Assembly: GCA_002390845.1 (NCBI GenBank)
Contig: DGQT01000010.1
Location: 1 to 64,000 of the forward strand
Length of the DNA: 64,000 nt
DNA from: Chitinophagaceae bacterium UBA4407
GTDB lineage: Bacteria > Bacteroidota > Bacteroidia > Chitinophagales > Chitinophagaceae
Reading direction: 5' to 3'
The position numbers and the translations under genes are program-made. The notes below the pieces were generated by a model. It saw only the letters and a program-made list of their open reading frames with translations, made no database searches and was not told where the DNA came from. Below, piece by piece: positions 18,110-27,600 of this stretch (the stretch's first letter is position 1; every line of letters begins with the position of its first letter).

Positions 18110-19072
18110 ATGAAACAATTTATTTCTGTTAAAGATGTAAGCAATATCAATACCCTTGTTGAACAAGCATTGATATACAAAGCCGATCCTTTTAAAGATA
18201 AGGATCTTGGTACTAATAAAAGGATAGGCTTATTATTTCTGAATCCCAGTCTGCGTACGCGTTTGAGCACGCAGGTAGCTGCAGCCAATCTTGGTATGGA
18301 AGCGATTGTTTTTAATGTTGATAAAGAAGGCTGGGCACTGGAGTTTGAAGAAGGCGCTATTATGAGCGGCAATACGGTTGAACACATAAAAGATGCCGCA
18401 CCCATACTTGGAAATTATTTTGATATTCTCTGCATAAGGACTTTCCCCTCGCTCAAAAACCGTGAAGACGATTACAGTGAATTATATATTTCGCAGTTTA
18501 TAAAATACTGCAGCGTGCCTGTGATAAGTTTAGAAAGTTCAACACTGCATCCGTTACAATCTTTAACAGATATTATTACGATACAGGAAATCCGTCGACA
18601 GTCGACAGTCCACAGTCGACCGAAAATCGTTCTTACATGGGCACCACATGTAAAACCATTGCCGCAATGTGTGGTCAACAGTTTTGCACAATGGATCAAT
18701 GCATGGGGCGAAGCTGATTTTGTAATTACACATCCGGAAGATTATGAATTGAATGAATCGTTTACCAAAGGAGCAACCATTACACATAACCAGGATGAAG
18801 CATTGAAAGATGCCGACTTTGTGTATGTAAAAAACTGGAGTACTTATAATGACTATGGAAAAATTTACGAGAACGATCCTAAGTGGATGCTGACGAATGA
18901 AAAGATAAAACTGACTAACAACGCCAAAGTGATGCACTGCCTTCCTGTAAGGAGAAATGTTGAGTTAAGCGATGAAGTACTGGACAGTGCAAACAGTATT
19001 GTTACACAACAGGCTTCAAACAGGGTATGGGCAGCACAGGCAGTGATCGCAGAGATTTTAAGTTTTAAGTAA
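18110..19072 (+). CDS. argF': N-acyl-ornithine carbamoyltransferase (probably N-succinylornithine)
   Basis: This transcarbamylase (320 residues) carbamoylates N-acylornithine, not ornithine. Carbamoyl phosphate is bound by FLNPSLRTR (43-51), and HCLPVRRNVELSD is the family C-terminal motif. Residue 90 in GNTVEHIKDA is valine. In the known enzymes the aligned residue sets specificity: Glu (position 92) in the Xanthomonas acetylornithine enzyme and Pro90 in the Bacteroides succinylornithine enzyme. Loss of Glu suggests N-succinylornithine use; this is inference. A stutter at 18594-18620 adds a few in-frame residues (RQSTVHS) just before RPKIVLTWAPH. Confidence 0.92.
   Translation: MKQFISVKDVSNINTLVEQALIYKADPFKDKDLGTNKRIGLLFLNPSLRTRLSTQVAAANLGMEAIVFNVDKEGWALEFEEGAIMSGNTVEHIKDAAPILGNYFDILCIRTFPSLKNREDDYSELYISQFIKYCSVPVISLESSTLHPLQSLTDIITIQEIRRQSTVHSRPKIVLTWAPHVKPLPQCVVNSFAQWINAWGEADFVITHPEDYELNESFTKGATITHNQDEALKDADFVYVKNWSTYNDYGKIYENDPKWMLTNEKIKLTNNAKVMHCLPVRRNVELSDEVLDSANSIVTQQASNRVWAAQAVIAEILSFK
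18594..18620 (+). repeat. GTCGAC/AGTC stutter inside argF'
   Basis: CGTCGACAGTCGACAGTCC followed by ACAGTCGAC is built from three or four copies of a (C)ACAGTCGAC-like word. It keeps the frame and codes for about seven residues that related enzymes seem to lack. It looks like a dispersed low-complexity word captured by the gene. Confidence 0.6.
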
Positions 19073-19091
19073 TAAGTTATAAGTAGTAAGT

Positions 19092-19880
19092 ATGGATCGT
19101 TTATTTGTTATAAAGATTGGCGGTAATGTGATTGATGATGAAACTAGCCTTTCATCATTTCTCGAATCTTTTGCATCCATAAAATCCCCCAAAATCCTCG
19201 TGCATGGCGGCGGAAAAATTGCAACGAAAATTGGCGACAAGCTTGGCGTAGAATCGAAATATATTAACGGCAGAAGAATTACGGATGATGATACAATTGA
19301 TATTGTGACCATGGTATATGGAGGATTGGTAAATAAAAAAATTGTTGCGCAACTGCAATCAAAAAATTGCAATGCAATTGGACTAACAGGCGCAGATGCC
19401 AACTTAATCCCTGCAACAAAAAGACCGGTAAAAGATATTGATTATGGTTGGGTGGGAGATGTAGATAGCGGTCGGTTTTTGGTTTCCAGTTTCCAATTAT
19501 TTCTTGAGAATAGTATGGTTCCGGTATTTGCACCATTAACACATGATGGGTACGGGCATATACTCAATACAAATGCAGATACCATCGCATCGTCAATCGC
19601 AGTAGCGCTTTCAGCAGTTTATGATGTACGGCTGATCTATTGTTTCGAAAGAAAAGGTGTACTGGAAAGTGTAGACGATGCAAACTCGGTGATCAATCTT
19701 ATTACTAAAGAAAAGTACAAACAATTGCTTTCGGAAGAAAAATTATTCGCTGGCATTATTCCAAAAATTGATAATGCATTTGCAGCAATTGATGCTGGTG
19801 TAAAAGAAGTATTGATTGGCGATGCAAAAAACCTTTTGCAAAACTCAACAGAACAAACATTGGGAACGCTTATAAAATAA
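19092..19880 (+). CDS. argB: N-acetyl(acyl)glutamate kinase
   Basis: ArgB phosphorylates N-acylglutamate. The 262 residues carry the amino acid kinase fold: FVIKIGGNVI at the N-terminus, LVHGGGKIATKIGDKLG, NGRRITDDDTIDIVTMVYGG, and IGLTGADANLI. The gene begins 19 bp after argF' and ends 2 bp before the next start, so it is in the operon core. If the pathway runs on succinyl intermediates its substrate would be N-succinylglutamate; the sequence alone does not settle that. Confidence 0.95.
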   Translation: MDRLFVIKIGGNVIDDETSLSSFLESFASIKSPKILVHGGGKIATKIGDKLGVESKYINGRRITDDDTIDIVTMVYGGLVNKKIVAQLQSKNCNAIGLTGADANLIPATKRPVKDIDYGWVGDVDSGRFLVSSFQLFLENSMVPVFAPLTHDGYGHILNTNADTIASSIAVALSAVYDVRLIYCFERKGVLESVDDANSVINLITKEKYKQLLSEEKLFAGIIPKIDNAFAAIDAGVKEVLIGDAKNLLQNSTEQTLGTLIK

Positions 19881-19882
19881 CA

Positions 19883-20947
19883 ATGGCAGTTGAACAGTTA
19901 TATAACGACGCATTAGAATTATTAAAACAATTGATTTCAACCCAGTCTTTTTCGAAAGACGAAGATAAAAGCGCTGCTCTTATTGAAACCTTTTTACAGT
20001 CAAAAGGAATTACTGCAAACCGGCACATGAACAATGTATGGGCAGTGAATAAATACTTCGATAAAAATAAACCTAGCATTCTTTTAAACTCGCATCACGA
20101 TACGGTTAAACCAAATCCGCAGTACACAAAAAATCCTTATGATCCCATTATTGAAGATGGCAAATTATATGGCCTTGGCAGTAACGATGCAGGAGGTTGC
20201 TTAGTTTCATTGATTGCAGTATTTGTTTATTTCTACAATAAAGAAAACCTGAAATATAATGTTGTTTTGGGCGCTTCATCCGAAGAAGAAATCTCCGGTT
20301 TCAATGGCATTGAAGCATTGATTCCTGTTATGCCCGAAATCAATTTTGCCATAGTTGGCGAACCAACACAAATGAATTTAGCCATCGCAGAAAAAGGCCT
20401 GATGGTGCTTGATTGTTTGGCACACGGCAAAGCCGGCCATGCAGCAAGAGAAGAAGGCGAGAACGCGATCTATAAAGCCATGAAAGATATTGAATGGATC
20501 AGCAGTTTCCAATTCCCCAAAGTATCCGAATGGCTGGGCAAAGTAAAGATGAGTGTAACGGTATTTAATACAGAAAATAAGGCGCACAATGTAGTACCTG
20601 CGCAGTGCACTTTTGTGGTTGATGTTCGTGTCACCGATGTGTATGCCCACGAAGAAATTTTGCAAACCATAAAGCAATATATTGCCAGCGAAGTAAAGCC
20701 CCGCAGCCTGCGAATGCGTTCTACAAGAATTGATACGGATCATCCTGTAGTTCAGGCTGGGCTTGAGTTGGGCAAAAAAATGTATGGTTCACCAACCTGT
20801 TCCGATAAAGCATTGATGCCTTTCCCCGCACTCAAATGCGGTCCTGGTGATAGTGCAAGAAGCCACACTGCAGATGAGTATATTTATGTTGATGAAATAA
20901 AAGATGGCATCGCGACTTATATAAAGATGATCGAAAAAATATTGTAA
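19883..20947 (+). CDS. argE': M20 deacylase, N-acyl-citrulline (or -ornithine) deacylase
   Basis: This M20 zinc hydrolase (354 residues) removes the acyl group. The metal site is visible: SHHDTV, GSNDAGGCLVS, and SSEEEISG with the catalytic Glu. The dimerisation domain contains HAGHAAREEGENAI-like residues (KAGHAAREEGENAI). In a pathway with argF', the substrate is N-acylcitrulline and the product is citrulline for ArgG. It starts 2 bp after argB. A gap holding a repeat unit separates it from argH. Confidence 0.92.
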   Translation: MAVEQLYNDALELLKQLISTQSFSKDEDKSAALIETFLQSKGITANRHMNNVWAVNKYFDKNKPSILLNSHHDTVKPNPQYTKNPYDPIIEDGKLYGLGSNDAGGCLVSLIAVFVYFYNKENLKYNVVLGASSEEEISGFNGIEALIPVMPEINFAIVGEPTQMNLAIAEKGLMVLDCLAHGKAGHAAREEGENAIYKAMKDIEWISSFQFPKVSEWLGKVKMSVTVFNTENKAHNVVPAQCTFVVDVRVTDVYAHEEILQTIKQYIASEVKPRSLRMRSTRIDTDHPVVQAGLELGKKMYGSPTCSDKALMPFPALKCGPGDSARSHTADEYIYVDEIKDGIATYIKMIEKIL

Positions 20948-20953
20948 GAGATC

Positions 20954-21012
20954 TTTGTACCCGGCATAAGTATTTCAATTGATCTTTACTTGCGTCGCAC
21001 ACTTGTACATTA
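20954..21012 (+). repeat. Left-type repeat unit before argH (type A)
   Basis: TTTGTACCCGGCATAAG at the outer end, core ACTTGCGTCGCACACTTGTAC at 20989-21009. No partner lies in the 119-bp gap. The facing inverted unit is beyond argH at 22453-22513, so the pair encloses the gene. Confidence 0.8.
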
Positions 21013-21065
21013 GTAATTTTTCTGAGCTTTGGCATCACAAAATCAGGCATTAAAAAATTCATATC

Positions 21066-22409
21066 ATGAAACTGTGGCAGAAAAATACAGCATCGCTAAA
21101 AGAAGTAGAACAATTCACTGTTGGTAATGACCGTGAATTTGATTTACTCCTCGCACCATTCGATGTATTAGGCAATATTGCCCATGCAAAAATGCTCGCC
21201 ACAGTTGGTTTACTAACCAATGAAGAAGTTGATCTTTTAGTTACAGAATTAAAAGCCATCTATAAAACAACTCAAACCATTCACGATTCACGATTCACGA
21301 TTCACGATGATGTTGAAGACGTTCATTCACAGGTAGAATTTTTGCTCACAGAAAAGCTTGGGGATATTGGTAAAAAAATCCACTCGGCCCGCAGCCGGAA
21401 CGACCAGGTTTTGGTTGATGTGAAATTATTTTTAAGAAGCGAGATAGAAAAAACTGTTGTCTCTGTACAATCATTCTTCGAATTATTAATTGCCAAAAGC
21501 GAACAGTTTAAAGATCATTTATTACCGGGCTACACACATTTACAATTGGCTATGCCATCTTCATTTGGATTGTGGTTAGGTGCTTATGCAGAAAGTTTAG
21601 TTGATGATACCATTACTTTAAAAGCCGCTTACGAAGTAGTAAATAAAAATCCGCTGGGTTCTGCAGCAGGCTATGGATCTTCCTTCCCTATCAACAGAAC
21701 CCTGACCACGCAACTGCTTGGTTTTGCCGAGTTGAATTACAATGTAGTGTACGCACAAATGGGTCGTGGCAAAGCTGAGCGTATTGTGGCCATGGCCTTG
21801 GCAAATGTTGCCGATACACTGGCAAAGCTTTCTATGGATGCCTGTTTATACCTTAATCAAAACTTTGGCTTTATCAGTTTTCCGGCGGAGCTTACAACGG
21901 GCAGCAGCATTATGCCGCACAAAAAAAATCCTGATGTATTTGAACTCATCCGTTCTAAGTGTAATCAAATTAAAGCATTGCCAAGCGAGATCATGCTGAT
22001 GACGACAAACCTGCCTTCAGGTTATCACCGCGATCTGCAATTGTTGAAAGAACATTTGTTTCCTGCATTTGAAACACTGCGTAGTTGCATCGATATGGCA
22101 GGGCTTATGCTCAGCAATATGGAAGTAAAGGAAAACATACTTGAAGATGAAAAATATAAATTCCTCTTCAGCGTGGAGGAAGTAAATAAACTTGTGCTGA
22201 AGGGCGTTCCATTCCGCGATGCATACAAGCAGGTTGGGCTTGCCATTGAAGCTGGCGAATTTACGTATTCAGCTACCGTGCAGCATACCCATGAAGGCAG
22301 CATTGGAAATTTATGCAATGATAAGATTACTGCCATAATGAAAAATGTAATGAGCAGTTTTGATTTTGAAACATATCATAAAGCAATTGCTGATCTTCTG
22401 ATGCAATAA
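21066..22409 (+). CDS. argH: Argininosuccinate lyase
   Basis: ArgH cleaves argininosuccinate to arginine and fumarate. The 447 residues carry VEDVHSQVE, KKIHSARSRNDQVL, the family signature GSSIMPHKKNPDVFELIRSK, and GYHRDLQ. A short in-frame stutter, TIHDSRFTIHDD, precedes VEDVHSQVE; it is encoded by repeats of CACGATT at 21282-21309 and is longer than the normal loop. It closes the operon, flanked on both sides by inverted repeat units. Confidence 0.97.
   Translation: MKLWQKNTASLKEVEQFTVGNDREFDLLLAPFDVLGNIAHAKMLATVGLLTNEEVDLLVTELKAIYKTTQTIHDSRFTIHDDVEDVHSQVEFLLTEKLGDIGKKIHSARSRNDQVLVDVKLFLRSEIEKTVVSVQSFFELLIAKSEQFKDHLLPGYTHLQLAMPSSFGLWLGAYAESLVDDTITLKAAYEVVNKNPLGSAAGYGSSFPINRTLTTQLLGFAELNYNVVYAQMGRGKAERIVAMALANVADTLAKLSMDACLYLNQNFGFISFPAELTTGSSIMPHKKNPDVFELIRSKCNQIKALPSEIMLMTTNLPSGYHRDLQLLKEHLFPAFETLRSCIDMAGLMLSNMEVKENILEDEKYKFLFSVEEVNKLVLKGVPFRDAYKQVGLAIEAGEFTYSATVQHTHEGSIGNLCNDKITAIMKNVMSSFDFETYHKAIADLLMQ
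21282..21309 (+). repeat. ATTCACG tandem stutter inside argH
   Basis: Four tandem copies of a seven-to-eight-base ATTCACG(A) word add codons for HDSRFTIHDD without breaking the frame. It resembles the argF' stutter in style but not in sequence. Confidence 0.65.
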
Positions 22410-22452
22410 AACCTGTCTGAAAACACTGGAGCCAAAGATCAAGAAAATTACT

Positions 22453-22513
22453 GCAGTACAAGAGTGCGACGCAAGGAACGATGCGTAAAGAACTATTGCC
22501 CGGTTCAAAAATA
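22453..22513 (-). repeat. Right-type repeat unit after argH (type A)
   Basis: GCAGTACAAGAGTGCGACGC at the inner end (about 22454-22473), GCCCGGTTCAAAAATA at the outer end, 15 bp before the stop of the next, minus-strand, kinase gene. It is inverted relative to the unit at 20954. Confidence 0.8.
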
Positions 22514-22527
22514 TTTGTATTGGCGGT

Positions 22528-23616
22528 TTAAAACTGGATTAAGAAGGTACTCCCTTTTTCAGGTTCACTTTGTACAGTGATCTTTCCACCCAAAGATTCT
22601 ATTTGATTTTTTGTAATGAACAGCCCCATACCTTTTGCATCTGCGTGCTTGTGAAAGACTTTGTACATTCCGAAAAGCTTATCCTTGTTTTGCTTAAGAT
22701 CAATGCCCAGGCCATTGTCAGCAATTTCAAGAAAACACTTTTCGTTTTTTGTAAAGGTTTTAATATTGATCAGCGGGCTGCGTTCAGGATGCCTGTATTT
22801 AATGGCATTTGACAAAAGATTAAATACAATACTTTCCAGGTAAGCGTAAACATAATTTACCTGCGGGCACCCGGAAAAATCTGTTGTTATTATTGCATTC
22901 GATTGCCTTATTGCAGGCGTTAACACCGTGATAACTGCATCAAAAATTTCTTTAAATTTTATAGGTGCTTTTAAAAGATTAATGGCCGTTTGAACTTTAA
23001 CCACTTCATCCAGGTGGTTAATGGTTTCGTTCAGGCCTGAAGAAATATTTTTAAGATATACAAGGCTTTCATGCACCGGTGTATTGTTTGTTGCCGAATC
23101 TTCAATCACCGGTAAAATGGCCTGTATATTGGCTGCGTGGGCACGCAGGTTGTGCGAAACAATATGTGCAAAATTGTTCAGCCGTTTATTCTGTTCACTG
23201 ATCACCTCTACAGAATCTTCCAGTTTTATCTGCAGGTTTTTACTGGCATCACGATCTATAATAGAGCCGGTCATTTTTACCGGTTTACCGTTTTCATTTA
23301 AAAGAATTTTGCCCGTGGCCTCAAACCATTTGTAGCTTCCGTTTTTTACTTTTAGTCTTATTTCAATAGGGTCTGTAACGCCGGTAAGAATGGGGTTGTA
23401 GTTCTCATCAATTAAATAGTGCCTGTCATCAGGATGTACAAGCTCGTATATAAATGCGCTGTAAGAAGCTTTTATTTCGCCGGGCGCATAACCAAGAAGT
23501 GTGTAGTATTTATCGCTCCACCATTCGTTGCCGCTCTCAATATCCCAAACCCATACTCCTGCATTTATTGCATCAAGTATTACTTCATACAGGTTATTTT
23601 CGAAAGGCGAATTCAT
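22528..23616 (-). CDS. PAS-domain sensor histidine kinase
   Basis: This soluble kinase of 362 residues has an N-terminal PAS fold (GVWVWDIESGNEWWSDKYYTLLGY through SIIDRDASK, about 12-130). A short coiled helix and a histidine helix follow (RLNNFAHIVSHNLRAHAANI, with the phosphoacceptor His in SHNLR). The HATPase domain has the N box NLLSNAIKYRHPE, the G1 box EIADNGLGIDL and the G2 box GMGLFITKNQIESLGG. There is no membrane span or receiver domain, and no response regulator is adjacent, so it is an orphan. The signal sensed is unknown. Confidence 0.92.
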   Translation of the reverse strand: MNSPFENNLYEVILDAINAGVWVWDIESGNEWWSDKYYTLLGYAPGEIKASYSAFIYELVHPDDRHYLIDENYNPILTGVTDPIEIRLKVKNGSYKWFEATGKILLNENGKPVKMTGSIIDRDASKNLQIKLEDSVEVISEQNKRLNNFAHIVSHNLRAHAANIQAILPVIEDSATNNTPVHESLVYLKNISSGLNETINHLDEVVKVQTAINLLKAPIKFKEIFDAVITVLTPAIRQSNAIITTDFSGCPQVNYVYAYLESIVFNLLSNAIKYRHPERSPLINIKTFTKNEKCFLEIADNGLGIDLKQNKDKLFGMYKVFHKHADAKGMGLFITKNQIESLGGKITVQSEPEKGSTFLIQF

Positions 23617-23704
23617 GGTATTAAGATCAGGGTTTATACTGTAAAGTATTAAATTTTACACATTAGTGATGATTAAAATGTTTTTAACCCCTTTGCAACA
23701 AAAA

Positions 23705-23730
23705 AGCGGGACTAAAGTTAGCCCCGCTTA
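23705..23730 (-). terminator. Rho-independent terminator of the small exported protein gene
   Basis: AAGCGGGACTAA and TTAGCCCCGCTT form a 12-bp stem with a 2-nt loop. The one mismatch is a G-U pair in the minus-strand RNA, and a run of T follows on that strand. It lies 33 bp past the stop at 23763. Confidence 0.8.
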
Positions 23731-23762
23731 TAAATTAACTGTGTATAAAAAACTACACGTTT

Positions 23763-24185
23763 TTATTTAAGTCCATACAATTCTACATGCGCCCTTTCGC
23801 CCTTCCAGTTTGGAATACTGTGGTAAACGAATACTACTTTCTTAAGATTGCGGTCTCCGCCTTTTAAATCAATTATTCGTGATTTTTCGCCTTTCTTAAA
23901 TACAGCGCGAACCTGTATGTCTTCCTTTGTATCGTTTTCATAATACACTTCCAGGTCTTCTACCCGAATAGGCGCATCGGTAACTTTAATCTGAATTGCT
24001 TTAAATTTATCGGCACCCAATACCACCAGTACATCCCTGTCGGTTTTAAACATAACGTTGGTTTCGCCTATCTTATGCCAACCGGGTTTGTTGCTCGTAA
24101 TAACTTCAACTTTCTGTGCTGTAACTACACTTACAGCTACAAGCGAAGCAAATAAAAATAAGAATGTCTTTTTCATAATTTTCAA
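23763..24185 (-). CDS. Small exported protein, DUF2541-like
   Basis: This is a 140-residue protein with an N-terminal signal peptide (MKKTFLFLFASLVAVSVVTAQ). The mature part is beta-rich: HKIGETNVMFKTDRDVLVVLGADKFKAIQIKV, a PIRVEDLEVYYENDTKEDIQVR block and SRIIDLKGGDRNLKKVVFVYHS. This pattern recalls DUF2541 (YaaI-like) proteins. The function is unknown; it is probably periplasmic. Two in-frame ATGs lie 9 bases apart (24185 and 24176), and the second starts the classical signal peptide. It is followed by a clear terminator. Confidence 0.75.
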   Translation of the reverse strand: MKIMKKTFLFLFASLVAVSVVTAQKVEVITSNKPGWHKIGETNVMFKTDRDVLVVLGADKFKAIQIKVTDAPIRVEDLEVYYENDTKEDIQVRAVFKKGEKSRIIDLKGGDRNLKKVVFVYHSIPNWKGERAHVELYGLK

Positions 24186-24255
24186 TTTGCCACTGGTAAA
24201 ACAAACACCGTTCCAATTTTTTATGCAAGAAATAAAATTGGCTAACCGTAGCGTA

Positions 24256-24527
24256 GTTTTTTATGGACCGGGCAGAAGAATTGCTATGAGGCCTTCCTTG
24301 CGTCGCACACTGCATCGCCAACAATTCTATTGAACACACTAATGCGGTTCTGCTGTAAACATGCTGCCTGGCAGTAATGCAGTTATATTTTTCGAAATTG
24401 ATTTATACCAACACAACAGGCAGTGCGACAATAATACAGGTTGCACGATGTAGAATATAGTTCTGAGCGTTCAAGTGTGCGACGCAAGGAACGAAAAATA
24501 GTAGTAATGCTGTTTGGTACATAAAAA
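24256..24527. repeat. Inverted repeat pair P5 (A/A)
   Basis: Left unit: GTTTTTTATGGACCGGGC at 24256, core CTTGCGTCGCACACTGCATC at 24298. Right unit: GCGTTCAAGTGTGCGACGCA at about 24467-24486, ending GTTTGGTACATAAAAA at 24527. It occupies most of the divergent 469-bp gap; I see no gene in the rest. Confidence 0.85.
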
Positions 24528-24654
24528 TGCATTTCAAATTTTTATGTTGCCTGAAGTATAACAGGTTCTAACAAGTTGCGTATGCAATCAATTTTTACGT
24601 ATTTGCATACATTCGCTGAAATAAACAGACCACTGCGTTAAATATTTCCCTTAC

Positions 24655-27600
24655 ATGAAGCAACAGGCAAAGAAGATCTTAATAAAAATATTAAAAATCA
24701 CCGGTATCAGTTTGGGCAGTTTACTGCTATTGCTATTCTTGCTGCCTTATTTTTTCCCGGATACTATTTCGCAAAAAATAAAAGAATTTGCCAACAGCAG
24801 TATCAATGGCAAACTTGATTTTTCAAAAGCAGACCTTTCTTTCTTCAAACACTTTCCAGCGCTTACACTTACACTACATGATATTGTTTTAAAAGGCTCT
24901 GCGCCGTTTGAAAAAGATACGTTGATTGCGGCTGATGAACTTTCGCTGGGTATTGGCCTGGGTTCAATATTTGAAAAGCAAATTACCATTAACCAGTTTT
25001 TTTTAACCCGTGCGTTCATCAATGTACAGGTAGATCAGGCAGGGCAGGCGAATTACAACGTATATAAATCTACTCCTGCAACACAGGCGGCAGCAGATAC
25101 AAGCAGCGCTTCCCTGCGTATTGAAAGTATTATTGTAGAAAACAGTCATCTTGTTTATAACGACCGATCGCTGCCGATGTTTATTAATGCAAAGGGTTTT
25201 AATTATTCAGGTAAAGGCGATTTAAGCAAAGCCATTTTTGATCTGTACACACATGCGCAGGTAGATTCGCTCGACTTCTCTTTTGATGGGCAGGATTATG
25301 TGAGATCAAAAAAATTAAATGCAGATCTTATAACAAGGATCAATACAAATTCGCTGTTACTGGAATTTGAAAAGAATGATCTTAAAATTAATAAGCTACC
25401 TGTGCAATTCAATGGTCGTTTCGAGTTTCTGAAGAGCGGTTACAATATGGATTTTAAGATCAATTCAAAAGAAACGCGGCTATATGATTTGTTCACCGCA
25501 TTGCCGCCACAGTATTTAACCTGGCTTACAAAAACCGATGTAAAAGGCTCTGCCAATGTAGTGGCATCTTTATCGGGTAAATACATTGCAGAAACCAACA
25601 CGATGCCCGATTTAAATTTCGATATGAAGATACGCGACGGCTATCTTTCGTACGAAAAAGCGCCATCGCCGGTAAGCAATTTATTCCTGGATTTTGATAT
25701 AAAATTACCCGGTTTAAATGTTGACAGTTTGGCTGTAAATATTGATTCTGTTTACTTCAATATCGATAAAGATTATTTCAGTTCCGTATTGCACATAAAG
25801 GGCGTGGATCCTGCAGATATACATGCTAAGATCAATACACAACTGGATCTTGAAAAATGGGATAAAGCTTTTGGTTTAGAGCCTTTTGATGTAAAAGGAA
25901 ATTATAAGTTACAGATGACGATGGATGGAAAATATGCCACCACCATTGTGCAACGTGGTGTTAGAACAACAGATACCGTTATTGCAAGCGTTCCGCTTTT
26001 TAAACTGCAATCATCACTTAGCGGCGGCTATTTTAAATATGCTTCACTGCCACAGGCAGTAAGTGGAATCAGTTTTAATGTAAATGCTTCCTGCCCCGAT
26101 AGTAATTATCATCATGCAAATGTTGCGCTTGAAAATATTAATGCTAAAGCGCTCAGTAATTTTATTAAAGGTTACATTAAAATAAGCGCTGCTAACGATT
26201 TCCCGGTGGATGCAAACCTGCAAACTGTTTTTCATCTCGCAGACATCAAACAATTCTATCCGCTGGACAGTATTGATCTCAAAGGCGATTTGAATGTCGA
26301 TCTTCAGTCAAAAGGAAATTACAATCCCGGTAAAAAAATGTTTCCTGTAACAAAGGCAAACATTAGTCTGCAGAATGGCAGCCTGCAAACAAAATATTAT
26401 CCGCACCCGATTGAAAAAATACAGGTTATTGCAAACGTACTCAGCACCAACGGATCTGTGAAAGACCTTGCCATAAACATACAACCGGTTTCATTTGAGT
26501 TTGAAGGGCAGCCATTCCAGGTTAAAGCCGACTTTAAAGATTTTGATAATCTTAATTACAATATCGCATCAAATGGCGTGATTGATATTGGCAAAATCTA
26601 TAAAGTTTTTGCAGTGAAAGGGTACGATGTAAAAGGCTATCTCGAAACCAACTTATCCTTACGCGGCTTGCAAAGCGATGCCACCGCAGGCCGCTATAAT
26701 AAACTCTTTAATTCAGGCACTGTAAAAGTAAAAGAGGTAACGGTTTCTACTGATCTTTTTCCAAAACCATTTCTGATAAACACAGGCGTATTCAGGTTTA
26801 ACCAGGATAAAATGTGGTTCGATGAATTCAGTGCAAATTATGGTGGCTCCGATTTTTCACTCAATGGTTATCTAAGCAACGTCATCAACTACGCATTAAA
26901 AGATCATGAGCCATTGAAAGGAAAATTTGATCTTAAAAGTAACACCATTATTACCGATGAATTTATGGCTTTTGCAGATTCATCGGCTTCAGCCACACCG
27001 GCAACCGATACAGCTACAGGTGTAATTGTTGTTCCTCAAAACCTCGACATTAATTTTACTGCCGCTGCTAAAAATGTTTTATACAACGGTCTTACACTTA
27101 AAGATTTTAAAGGGCAGATGAATATCAACAATGGCAAAATAATGTTGAAGCAAACCGGCTTCAATCTCATTGGTGCGCCTGTAACAATGGATGCAACTTA
27201 CAGCAGCATTACGCCGCTAAAAGCAGGTTTTGATTACCACATTAACGCAACAGATTTCGACGTTAAAAAAGCATACAACGAAATAAAGCTCTTTCACGAT
27301 ATGGCAACGGCTGCATCAAAAGCCGAAGGTATTGTTTCGCTGGATTACCAGCTTTCTGGTAAGCTCGATGGCGGCATGCATCCCTTGTATCCATCGCTTA
27401 AAGGCGGCGGTGTACTGGCTATAAAAAATGTAAAACTCAGCGGACTTAAATTGTTCAGTGCCGTAAGCAAAGCAACCAATAAAGACAGTATCAATAATCC
27501 TTCGCTTGAAGGTGTAAATATCAAATCTACCATCGCCAATAATATCATCAATATCGAGCGCACCAAAATGCGTGTATTCGGCTTCAGGCCAAGGTTTGAG

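Noticed and set aside
19460..19500. A third stutter, in argB (GGTTTTTGGTTTCCAGTTTCC)
   Set aside because: The words are weak and the encoded residues fit a normal loop, so this could be chance.
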